Below, one piece after another: positions 1-5,757 of a stretch of 10,095 nt of DNA (within the stretch, counting starts at the first letter, position 1; every line of letters begins with the position of its first letter). This DNA is from Oscillospiraceae bacterium. Its GTDB lineage: Bacteria; Bacillota; Clostridia; WRCU01. A program made the translations under genes and the position numbers. Under the pieces are notes generated by a model. It was not told the origin of the DNA. It worked only from the letters and a program-made list of their open reading frames with translations, and did not search any database. Location: assembly GCA_009783805.1 (NCBI GenBank), contig WRCU01000031.1:1-10095 (forward strand). The letters are read 5' to 3'.

Positions 1-550
1 CCACGCACAGCCAGGCATGGCGGTATATGCCCCCGCCCTCGTACCACCAGCCCTCGTGCTCGGTCGCGTCCACGCGCACGGCGAGCAGGTTTACGCCGCC
101 GTATTCGATGAAGTCGGTGACGTCTAGGTAAAAGCCCGTGTAGCCGCCCTTATGCCCGCCCACGTGGTAGTGGTTGAGGTAGAGCGTGCAGTCGCGGTAC
201 ACGCCGTCAAAATGGAGGTATACGCGCTTGCCCTCCCATCCCGCCGCGACTTCGAAGCGCTTCCGGTACCAGCCCACCCGCCCGGGCAGGTAGCCCGCCA
301 CCTTCAGGGGGTCATAAGCCTTGTCATCGGCGGGGCCCAGCCGTTCCTGCCTGGCCGGATGCTCGGCCCTCACGTAGCCGCAGTCCAGCATGTAGTCGTG
401 CGGCACGTCCACCAGGGCCCATCCCGAATCGTCGAGGGCCATGTCGGCCGCTCCGCGCCCGAAGCCGCCGCTCTTCGCGCTCGTCGGCGAGTATGGCGGC
501 ATGTTCCCCAGGCAGAACCTCCAGCCGGCGTCCATGCTTATCTTATCCAT
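1..550 (-). CDS. GH2 glycoside hydrolase (beta-galactosidase type), N-terminal part, cut by window edge
   Basis: This reading frame is open from the ATG at 550 to the left edge (183 codons), so only the N-terminal jelly-roll (sugar-binding) domain is visible and the catalytic TIM barrel lies outside. Family landmarks read from the minus strand are an early GWRFCLG segment, DDSGWALVDVPHDY at about residues 40-55, GWYRKRFEV near 100, then FDGVYRDCTLYLN, GFYLDVTDF, NLLAVRVDA and finally WWYEGGGIYRHAWL. These are the classic GH2 N-terminal motifs. The family hydrolyses beta-galactosides, beta-glucuronides or beta-mannosides with retention. I cannot fix the substrate without the barrel. There is no signal peptide, so it is probably cytoplasmic. 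A GGGAGGG Shine-Dalgarno (556-562) sits 5 nt before the ATG. The gene follows the DMT transporter on the same strand with an 87 bp gap that holds a candidate promoter and a palindrome. Confidence 0.88.
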   Translation of the reverse strand, partial: MDKISMDAGWRFCLGNMPPYSPTSAKSGGFGRGAADMALDDSGWALVDVPHDYMLDCGYVRAEHPARQERLGPADDKAYDPLKVAGYLPGRVGWYRKRFEVAAGWEGKRVYLHFDGVYRDCTLYLNHYHVGGHKGGYTGFYLDVTDFIEYGGVNLLAVRVDATEHEGWWYEGGGIYRHAWLCV

Positions 551-555
551 CCGTG

Positions 556-562
556 CCCTCCC
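556..562 (-). promoter_or_regulatory. Ribosome binding site of the GH2 gene
   Basis: The minus strand reads GGGAGGG here, ending 5 nt before the ATG at 550. It fixes the start of the GH2 gene. Confidence 0.65.
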
Positions 563-580
563 GTCGGCGGCCCATCGCCC

Positions 581-595
581 ATAGCCCTAGGCTAT
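581..595. promoter_or_regulatory. Perfect palindrome in the GH2 leader, possible operator
   Basis: ATAGCC-CTA-GGCTAT is a perfect inverted repeat with 6 bp arms and a 3 bp centre. It lies between the candidate GH2 promoter (624-651) and the GH2 Shine-Dalgarno. Its size and position suit an operator for a sugar-responsive repressor, but no regulator gene is visible in the window and the role is inference. Confidence 0.3.
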
Positions 596-623
596 ATGCG
601 CGCAGGCGTGTGGCCACTACGAA

Positions 624-651
624 TTTATAATCTGCCTTTAACCCAATCCAA
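624..651 (-). promoter_or_regulatory. Candidate sigma-70 promoter for the GH2 gene
   Basis: On the minus strand a TTGGAT -35-like box (646-651) is followed after 16 bp by TATAAA (624-629). The -35 overlaps the last codons of the DMT transporter gene. The match is moderate: three bases of the -35 and most of the -10. The AT-rich patch stands out in GC-rich surroundings, which favours a real promoter. Confidence 0.35.
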
Positions 652-1720
652 ATAAGGTCACCCCAAGGATCAACAGGGCCGCGCTCAGCGCGTACCGCCA
701 GCCCGGCCTCTCCCTGTACCTGACCATGCCCGCTATGGCCGCCAGGACGACTCCGCCGCCCGCGACCAGCGGGTATTGGACGGCGGCCGTGACGTGGTCC
801 ATGAGCCTCATCCCCAGCGCGTTCGACAGCCCTATGGACGCGGCCAGCGTCAGCGCCGGCGGGATGTAGGCGCGCAGCCGGGCCGGGATGAGGGGGCGCG
901 GCCGGGTTGGGATGGGGCGGTTTGGCCGGGTCGGCTGGGTCGAGTCGGCCAGGCCGGCGTCCGCCGTAATGGGCGCATGGCTGACATCCGCCGAGGAGGG
1001 CGCGTGGCCGACGACGAGCGATCCGGCCGCCAAGACCGCGCCGCCCCCTTTGCCCCCCGCCTTGCCGGGCCTGCGGGCGCGCAGCCACATTATCATACAT
1101 ATAGCGGCTGCGAACGCGGACGTGAACGCGAACTGCAACGTCAGGAACCCCAGCGTCGCCTCGCCGCCCGCCATGTGGTGGTATGTCTTCTGCGCGCTGA
1201 AGATGCCGCCGTTCGCCAACAGCATCAAGGTGGCCAAGGCAAGCCACCTGGACGAGAAAGGCGGCCCGGCCCCCTTCCCTTTGAGCCCCATGACGACGAT
1301 CATTGCGGCTATCGCTGCCATGCCCGCCGCCTGCGGGACGCTGGCGGCCTCGCCCAGGACGAGGACCGAGTAGATGACGGTCACGAAGCTGGACAGCTGC
1401 ATCATGAGCGCCGACCAGGTGAAGGGCCCTATCGTCAGTATGTGTATGTACAGCACCCCGGCCAAGGCGAAGGCCAGGCCCCCGCAGGCCGCCACCGCGA
1501 CCGTGGCGCCCCGCGGCGCGGGCCCGCCGCCGGGGGGGAGGCCCAAGCCGGAGGCGAGGCTGACGGCCGTCAGCGCGGCGGCCAGCACGCCGGTCCAGAG
1601 CGCCATGAAGGCGGGCGCGGAAGCGGCGCCGCCGCCGGACCTGACCCCGAACTCCTTGTACGACAGGTTTATTATGAGGTTGAGCGCCAACAGGCACGGG
1701 ATGATCGCAGCCGCTTCCAA
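638..1720 (-). CDS. DMT superfamily (EamA-like) transporter with a repeat-encoded loop
   Basis: This is an integral inner-membrane protein with about ten predicted hydrophobic helices, as in drug/metabolite transporters. The N-terminal half ends its fourth helix with the typical SSFVTVIYSVLVLGE segment. The C-terminal half carries GLSNALGMRLMDHVTAAVQY, PLVAGGGVV and a final ALLILGVTLFGLG helix, all DMT-like. The substrate is unknown. Start choice: an in-frame ATG at 1804 would add 28 residues, but it lies inside the 3' end of the ATPase remnant and has no Shine-Dalgarno. TTG at 1720 has AAAAGGG about 5 nt upstream and places the first helix at the N-terminus, so I prefer it; ATG 1804 stays possible. 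Between the helices after SAFAAAICMIMWLRARR and before AYIPPALTLAASIG lies an unusually long (about 70 residue) loop rich in Gly, then Pro/Arg (RPNRPIPTRPRPLIPARLR). DMT proteins normally have short loops there. Confidence 0.8.
   Translation of the reverse strand: MEAAAIIPCLLALNLIINLSYKEFGVRSGGGAASAPAFMALWTGVLAAALTAVSLASGLGLPPGGGPAPRGATVAVAACGGLAFALAGVLYIHILTIGPFTWSALMMQLSSFVTVIYSVLVLGEAASVPQAAGMAAIAAMIVVMGLKGKGAGPPFSSRWLALATLMLLANGGIFSAQKTYHHMAGGEATLGFLTLQFAFTSAFAAAICMIMWLRARRPGKAGGKGGGAVLAAGSLVVGHAPSSADVSHAPITADAGLADSTQPTRPNRPIPTRPRPLIPARLRAYIPPALTLAASIGLSNALGMRLMDHVTAAVQYPLVAGGGVVLAAIAGMVRYRERPGWRYALSAALLILGVTLFGLG
855..947. repeat. Imperfect 22-24 bp tandem repeat inside the transporter gene
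   Basis: Four consecutive units begin with GCCGG: 855-876, 877-900, 901-924 and 925-947. The middle two are the best preserved (GCCGGG, then YYGGGATG, then a G-run). A partial fifth unit follows at 948. The units of 24 bp keep frame and encode the Pro/Arg-rich loop (RPNRPIPTRPRPLIPARLR) of the DMT transporter, so the loop probably grew by slippage or unequal exchange. Confidence 0.5.
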
Positions 1721-1761
1721 TTTAACCCTTTTCCGAAACCCATTCCCTCCGAATCCCCGCG

Positions 1762-2265
1762 TCAGCCTTGCCCCATCAGCCAATCCAGCGCGTTCATCTG
1801 CCATATACCGTTATGTGAGGCCGGCGGATCCTCATCGAGGGTAAGTAGGGACTTGGGATAATAGTCCTTTATGGCGTCCAGGGACCTTAACTCGCGTCCC
1901 AGCATATGCGGGTCACGGACGGTCAGCGCGTCCGATATGCCTTTCGCGCTGCTGAGGTTGCCGATGTTGTCGAACATGAACCGAATCACGCCTTCCAAGG
2001 TCGTGACGTCCGGGATCCTCCTACGCCTGACCACATCCTTCATGATCACCGAATTGCATATGCTGTCCGGTACCAAGCGGCCTTTTATATGCTCGTGCAA
2101 GGCCTTTCGTTCCGTCAACGGCTCGTTGTCGGCGTCCTCGAAATTAATGGCCGTTATCTGCTCCCTGGCCACGCCGTCACTGAGAAGCTTGCCTACGTAC
2201 ATATCTAGTAACGTCGACTTGCCGCATCTGCGGATGGGACAATAAGTTTTTGCAACGAGATGCAA
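1762..2265 (-). pseudogene. Collapsed DUF4143-type AAA ATPase remnant with two in-frame internal deletions
   Basis: The 167-codon frame (TTG start at 2265, no convincing Shine-Dalgarno) joins three separate pieces of the AAA_14/DUF4143 ATPase family, whose members are about 400 residues long. Residues 10-67 contain the Walker A region IRRCGKSTLL and the following INFED and RLVPD motifs. Residues 70-112 resemble the middle CNSVIMKDVVRRR and GVIRFMFDNIGNL segment. Residues 115-165 resemble the C-terminus (LTVRD, LRSLDAIKDYYPK, LLTLDEDP, NALDWLMG). Walker B, the sensor region and almost all of the DUF4143 domain are missing, as are roughly 40 residues before Walker A. Without Walker B it should not hydrolyse ATP, so I call it a pseudogene even though no frameshift is present. 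Family comparison is from memory. The intact proteins are common, often multicopy ATPases of unclear role. Confidence 0.8.
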
Positions 2266-2267
2266 AA
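2248..2267. repeat. Inverted repeat at the truncated 5' end of the ATPase remnant
   Basis: TTTTGCA-ACGAGA-TGCAAAA forms 7 bp perfect arms around a 6 bp centre, extendable to AGTTTT(T)GCA with one bulge. It sits exactly where recognisable ATPase sequence begins. It lacks a T-run after the stem in the direction of the upstream GGGtGRT gene, so it is a poor intrinsic terminator. It could be a rearrangement scar or a protein binding site. Confidence 0.3.
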
Positions 2268-2318
2268 CTGACCGATTTTATGCCTTTATTGCGATTCGAT
2301 TGATTTGCGAAACGCGCA

Positions 2319-3317
2319 TTACCTCGCCGCCTCCTCGACCGCCACGGCGCATGCCACCGTGGCCCCGACCATCGGGTTGTTGCCCATTCCCAGGAAACCC
2401 ATCATCTCCACGTGCGCCGGCACGGAGGACGATCCGGCGAACTGCGCGTCCGAGTGCATCCGGCCCATGGTGTCCGTCATGCCGTAGGAGGCCGGCCCGG
2501 CGGCCATGTTGTCCGGGTGGAGAGTCCTGCCCGTGCCGCCGCCCGATGCCACGGAGAAGAACCTCCTGCCCTTCTCCAGGCACTCTTTTTTATAGGTCCC
2601 GGCCACGGGGTGCTGGAAGCGAGTGGGGTTGGTCGAATTGCCCGTTATCGAAACGTCCACGCCCTCGAGCCACATGACCGCGACGCCTTCGCGCACGTCG
2701 TCGCACCCGTAGCACCTGACCCCAGCGCGCTCGCCCTTTGAGTAGGCCTTCTCGCCCGTCACCGACAGCCCGCCCGTCATGTAGTCGAAGGAGGTGCCTA
2801 CGTATGTGAATCCGTTGATCCTGGATATGACGTTCGCGGCGTCCTTGCCCAGGCCGTTGAGGATGACCCTGAGCTTCTCCCCCCTCACCTTGTTCGCCGA
2901 CTTCGCGATGCCTATGGCGCCCTCGGCGGCCGCGAACGACTCGTGCCCGGCCAGGAACGCGAAGCACTTGGTATCTTCGCGCAGGAGCATCGCCGCAAGG
3001 TTCCCGTGCCCTATCCCGACCTTCCTGTCCTCGGCCACCGACCCCTCTATGCAGAACGCCTGCAGGCCGATCCCGATGGCCTCGGCCGCCGCGGCGGCCT
3101 TCGTCGCGCCGCCCTTTATGGCGATGGCCGTTCCCGCCACGTAGGCCCAGCACGCGTTGTCAAAGGCTATGGGCTGGATCCCGCGCACCAATGACATAAT
3201 GTCCAGGCCCTTGGACTCGCATATGGCCTTCGCGCCATCCAGGCCCTTGATGCCGTGCTCCGCCAAGGCCCCGTCTATCTTGCCGATCCTCCTGTCGTAA
3301 CCCTCAAATAACGGCAT
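2319..3317 (-). CDS. GGGtGRT family protein, partner of the NifU-like scaffold
   Basis: This 332-residue protein carries the signature after which its family is named: GGGTGRT at residues 259-265, inside FFSVASGGGTGRTLHPDNMA. It has no signal peptide or membrane helix, although it contains Ala/Gly-rich stretches. Conserved-looking cysteines include a CxxC (RCYGC, residues 202-205) and others at 33, 56, 89, 118 and 246, which could hold metal or an iron-sulfur cluster; that is inference. The ATG at 3317 follows a GGGGGAT Shine-Dalgarno on the minus strand. The NifU-like scaffold gene lies 81 bp upstream on the same strand, so the two are probably co-transcribed from the promoter near 4127. The pairing of these two families recurs in anaerobes, and the biochemical function is not known to me. 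The family assignment is firm; any reaction would be a guess. Confidence 0.9.
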   Translation of the reverse strand: MPLFEGYDRRIGKIDGALAEHGIKGLDGAKAICESKGLDIMSLVRGIQPIAFDNACWAYVAGTAIAIKGGATKAAAAAEAIGIGLQAFCIEGSVAEDRKVGIGHGNLAAMLLREDTKCFAFLAGHESFAAAEGAIGIAKSANKVRGEKLRVILNGLGKDAANVISRINGFTYVGTSFDYMTGGLSVTGEKAYSKGERAGVRCYGCDDVREGVAVMWLEGVDVSITGNSTNPTRFQHPVAGTYKKECLEKGRRFFSVASGGGTGRTLHPDNMAAGPASYGMTDTMGRMHSDAQFAGSSSVPAHVEMMGFLGMGNNPMVGATVACAVAVEEAAR

Positions 3318-3353
3318 ATGCCATATCCCCCATTCGATTAGCCTAGGATTCGT

Positions 3354-3363
3354 GCGGATCCGC
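3354..3363. other. 10 bp perfect palindrome in the spacer between the NifU-like and GGGtGRT genes
   Basis: GCGGATCCGC is a perfect palindrome in the 81 bp spacer, followed on the plus strand by a small GCC-TTT-GGC hairpin. It may form an intercistronic RNA structure. No T-run follows, so termination is unlikely. Confidence 0.25.
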
Positions 3364-3398
3364 CTTTGGCAGGCGTCCCTGACGACAATGCGCGGCCC

Positions 3399-4091
3399 CT
3401 ACCCGTGCCTCGGGTCGATGAACCTGACCCCCTCATCGAAGCGCCCGTAGGTCCCCTTCGCCTTGGCCATGGCCTCGCCCGCCTCCGCGCCCTTCGCGAT
3501 AGACTCCATCATCTTCCCCAGGTGCACGAACTCATACCCGATGATCTCGCCGCCCTCGTCGAGCGCGGTCCTCGTAATGTACCCCTCCGCCATCTCCAGG
3601 TACCTCGGCCCCTTCTCGAGCGTGCCGAATATGGTCCCGACTTGGCTCCTCAGGCCCTTGCCCAAATCCTCCAGGCTGGCGCCGATGGGCAGGCCGCCCT
3701 CGGAGAAGGCGCTCTGGGTCCTGCCGTAGGCTATCTGAAGGAACAGCTCGCGCATCGCCGTGTTTATGGCGTCGCAGACCAGGTCGGTGTTCAGGGCCTC
3801 CAATATCGTCTTGCCGGTCAGGATCTCGGCGGCTATGGCCGCGGAGTGCGTCATCCCGGAGCAGCCGAGCGTCTCGATGAGGGCCTCCTGTATGACCCCG
3901 CCCTTCACGTTGAGCGTCAGCTTGCAGGCGCCCTGCTGCGGCGCGCACCATCCGACCCCGTGCGTGAAGCCCGATATATCCCCGACCTCCTTGGCCTTCA
4001 CCCACTTGCCTTCCTGGGGTATCGGGGCCGAACCGTGGCTCTGGCCCCTGGCCACGCAGCCCATTCCCATAACCTCCGACGAGTAGATCAT
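3399..4091 (-). CDS. NifU-like iron-sulfur cluster assembly scaffold protein
   Basis: This 230-residue protein resembles the NifU/IscU N-terminal scaffold family, on which [Fe-S] clusters are built before transfer to target enzymes. Cysteines in scaffold-like settings are C49 and C56 (GWCAPQQGACKLTLNV), C77 (ETLGCSGMTHSAAIAAEIL) and C106 (LVCDAI); C12 is an additional one. The segment from 57 to 115 follows the usual scaffold pattern: a beta-strand, the GCSG loop, then helices. The C-terminal 110 residues go beyond a minimal IscU. Start choice: the frame stays open upstream to 4262, but the ATG at 4091 (MIYSSEVMGMG) is preceded by GGAAAGGGG at a good distance, and the extra upstream part is low-complexity Arg/Ala sequence. 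It is the first gene of a probable operon with the GGGtGRT gene, which suggests it serves that protein rather than general Fe-S supply. Confidence 0.88.
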   Translation of the reverse strand: MIYSSEVMGMGCVARGQSHGSAPIPQEGKWVKAKEVGDISGFTHGVGWCAPQQGACKLTLNVKGGVIQEALIETLGCSGMTHSAAIAAEILTGKTILEALNTDLVCDAINTAMRELFLQIAYGRTQSAFSEGGLPIGASLEDLGKGLRSQVGTIFGTLEKGPRYLEMAEGYITRTALDEGGEIIGYEFVHLGKMMESIAKGAEAGEAMAKAKGTYGRFDEGVRFIDPRHG

Positions 4092-4126
4092 GCTTGGTCC
4101 CCTTTCCACGTAAGACGCTTTGCTAG

Positions 4127-4135
4127 ATGGTAGCA
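4127..4135 (-). promoter_or_regulatory. Candidate extended -10 promoter of the NifU-like/GGGtGRT operon
   Basis: The minus strand reads TGCTACCAT, an extended -10 (TGn plus TACCAT, 4 of 6 to consensus), about 36 bp before the ATG at 4091. No good -35 is visible at 17 bp, so the call is weak. Confidence 0.25.
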
Positions 4136-4214
4136 TATATGGGGCTTCCGGGCCATGCGCCGCCGTCCCTGACCGGTATGCTGACGAGCCCGGGCGGCGT
4201 CGGCGGGCCCCGCG

Positions 4215-4243
4215 TTGAGCCGAGGCCCGGCATATGGTAGAAT
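4215..4243 (+). promoter_or_regulatory. Sigma-70-type promoter of the araD operon
   Basis: TTGAGC (4215-4220; 4 of 6 to TTGACA) is followed by exactly 17 bp and then TAGAAT (4238-4243; 5 of 6 to TATAAT). The expected transcript start is near 4250, giving a leader of only about 15 nt that begins almost at the Shine-Dalgarno. It is the clearest promoter in the window and supports a bacterial source. Confidence 0.65.
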
Positions 4244-4250
4244 GTGGCCG

Positions 4251-4257
4251 AAGGTGG
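4251..4257 (+). promoter_or_regulatory. Ribosome binding site of araD
   Basis: AAGGTGG lies 8 nt before the ATG at 4266. Together with the promoter position, it selects this ATG over the earlier in-frame TTG at 4215, which would lie upstream of the expected transcript start. Confidence 0.55.
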
Positions 4258-4265
4258 TGCATGGC

Positions 4266-4970
4266 ATGCTTGATGGGCTCAAGGAAGCAGTGCTCAAGGC
4301 GAACCTCGACCTTAGGGATTCGGGGCTGGTCCTATACACATGGGGCAACGTGAGCGCCGTCGACAGGCGCTTGGGCCTGGTCGTGATAAAACCCAGCGGC
4401 GTCGGCTACGGCTCCATGCGGGCCGAGGACATGGTCGTCGTCGGCCTCGACGGCGCCGTCGTCGAAGGGGCGCTCAGGCCGTCGTCCGACCTGCCCACCC
4501 ACCTGGCTTTATATAAGGCCTTCCCCGGGATCGGCGGGGTCGCACACACGCATTCCGATTGGGCGACCGCATGGGCCCAGGCCGGTCGGCCGATCCACGC
4601 CCTGGGGACCACGCACGCCGACTACTTCCGCGGCGACGTCCCTTGCACGAGGGCCCTGACGGAGGCCGAGGTGGGCGGCGACTACGAGGCGGAGACGGGC
4701 AAGGTGATCGTGGAGGCCGTTTCGGCCCTGGAAGGCGGCGCCGGCATGATGCCGGGAGCCTTGGTCAGCGGCCACGGGCCCTTCACGTGGGGGGCGGACG
4801 CGGCCGAGGCGGTGCACAACAGTGTCGTATTGGAAAACGTGGCGATGAAGGCCTTCATATCGCTGTCCCTAAACCCCTCGCTCAGGGGCTTGGACGGCTT
4901 CCTGCTGAACAAGCATTACCTAAGGAAGCACGGGGCGGGCGCATACTACGGCCAGCAGGCGGATGGATGA
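4266..4970 (+). CDS. araD: L-ribulose-5-phosphate 4-epimerase AraD (class II aldolase family)
   Basis: The enzyme interconverts L-ribulose 5-phosphate and D-xylulose 5-phosphate, linking L-arabinose, ascorbate or related sugar breakdown to the pentose phosphate pathway in the cytoplasm. The protein has 234 residues, close to the E. coli enzyme. Its key residues align one position earlier than the E. coli numbering: zinc ligands D75, H94, H96 and H170; catalytic D119 (in THADYF) and Y228 (in AYYGQ). The phosphate-binding motifs IKPSG and RPSSD, and the diagnostic [16 protein letters not shown] end, are all present. This separates it from fuculose aldolase and other relatives. No arabinose isomerase or ribulokinase gene is in the window, so the pathway it serves is open. 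The purC-like gene follows after 31 bp in the same operon. Confidence 0.95.
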   Translation: MLDGLKEAVLKANLDLRDSGLVLYTWGNVSAVDRRLGLVVIKPSGVGYGSMRAEDMVVVGLDGAVVEGALRPSSDLPTHLALYKAFPGIGGVAHTHSDWATAWAQAGRPIHALGTTHADYFRGDVPCTRALTEAEVGGDYEAETGKVIVEAVSALEGGAGMMPGALVSGHGPFTWGADAAEAVHNSVVLENVAMKAFISLSLNPSLRGLDGFLLNKHYLRKHGAGAYYGQQADG

Positions 4971-4989
4971 ACGGAATATCAAAGGATTT

Positions 4990-4995
4990 GGAGGA
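4990..4995 (+). promoter_or_regulatory. Ribosome binding site of the PurC-like gene
   Basis: GGAGGA ends 6 nt before the ATG at 5002. It decides this start over the earlier in-frame ATG at 4963, which overlaps the end of araD and would add 13 residues not expected in PurC proteins. Confidence 0.7.
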
Positions 4996-5001
4996 TATGC
5001 C

Positions 5002-5682
5002 ATGAGGCTCATCAAGGAAGGCAAGACCAAGGTCGTGTACGAGCTGCCGGACGGAAACATACTCCTCAAGTTCAAGGACGACGCCACGGGCAAGGACGGG
5101 GTGTTCGACCCGGGCGCGAACCAGGTGGGGCTCAAGATAGAGGGGTTGGGTTTGGGCGGGCTCCGCGTCTCCGCCTTCCTGTTCGAGGAGCTGCGCAAGG
5201 CGGGCGTCCCGACCCACTATATAAGCGCGGATTTCGCGGCCGCCACGATGACGGTTAAGCCCGTCACGCAGTTCGGCCACGGCGTCGAGTTCGTTTGCCG
5301 CTTCAAGGCGGTCGGCAGCTTCCTGCGTCGGTATGGGCTGTACGCGGTGGAGGGCCAGCCGCTGGACGCCCTCGTGGAGTCCACCCTCAAGGACGACGGG
5401 CGCGACGACCCACCGATCACCCAGGACTCGCTCGAGGCCCTCGGGATAGTCGGGCACGACGAGTTCGACTACATGCGCGGCCTCACGAAGAAGGTCTCGC
5501 GCCTCGTACGCGACGTCCTTTCCAAGAAAGGCGCCGAACTATACGACATCAAGGTGGAGTTCGGCAGGCTGAGGGACGGATCCATCGCGCTCATCGACGA
5601 GATATCGCCCGGCAGCATGCGCGCCTACAACGGCGGGGAGGCGCTCTCCCCCATGGACATGATCAGGCTGATAGTCGGATAG
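5002..5682 (+). CDS. purC: Phosphoribosylaminoimidazolesuccinocarboxamide (SAICAR) synthase, divergent PurC-like
   Basis: PurC joins aspartate to CAIR using ATP in purine synthesis. The 226-residue protein shows the fold's order of motifs: an N-terminal KEGKTKVVYE nucleotide loop, LLKFKDDATGKDG at 21-33, RKAGVPTHY at 65-73, R100-FKAVGSFLRRYG (100-112), STLKDDGRDDPPIT (127-140), YDIKVEFGR (181-189) and IDEISPGSMRAYN (198-210). It departs from ordinary PurC in several places. The VVRN before the GS loop is VCRF. The end of the DEISP motif is GSMRAYNGG instead of the usual (T/S)CRLWD type. The long C-terminal helix region after it is much shortened. It sits in an operon behind araD, not among purine genes. 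It may be the cell's PurC or a paralogue acting on another carboxylate. Family membership is strong; exact reaction is less sure. Confidence 0.82.
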   Translation: MRLIKEGKTKVVYELPDGNILLKFKDDATGKDGVFDPGANQVGLKIEGLGLGGLRVSAFLFEELRKAGVPTHYISADFAAATMTVKPVTQFGHGVEFVCRFKAVGSFLRRYGLYAVEGQPLDALVESTLKDDGRDDPPITQDSLEALGIVGHDEFDYMRGLTKKVSRLVRDVLSKKGAELYDIKVEFGRLRDGSIALIDEISPGSMRAYNGGEALSPMDMIRLIVG

Positions 5683-5757
5683 GATGTACGCGCCGCGCAG
5701 ACTTGGCGATCCATATAATGATGGTGCCGTTTATGATGTGATGCCGCATGGCGAGCC

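Noticed and set aside
152..655. A plus-strand frame opposite the GH2 gene.
   Set aside because: The minus strand encodes clear GH2 motifs throughout; the plus frame has no recognisable features.
543..1697. A second long minus-strand frame overlapping the DMT transporter.
   Set aside because: The alternative frame is Arg/Gly-rich and hydrophilic, whereas the transporter frame gives ordered hydrophobic helices and DMT motifs.
4266..4970. L-fuculose-phosphate aldolase as an alternative call for araD.
   Set aside because: The D75/H94/H96/H170 zinc set with D119 and Y228, plus the [16 protein letters not shown] end, are diagnostic of the 4-epimerase.
5705..5735. Possible terminator of the araD-purC-like operon: GGC and CCAT arms pairing with ATGG and GCC, followed by GTTTAT.
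   Set aside because: The stem is short, interrupted by mismatches and has no real T-run. I could not support a terminator in this convergent spacer.
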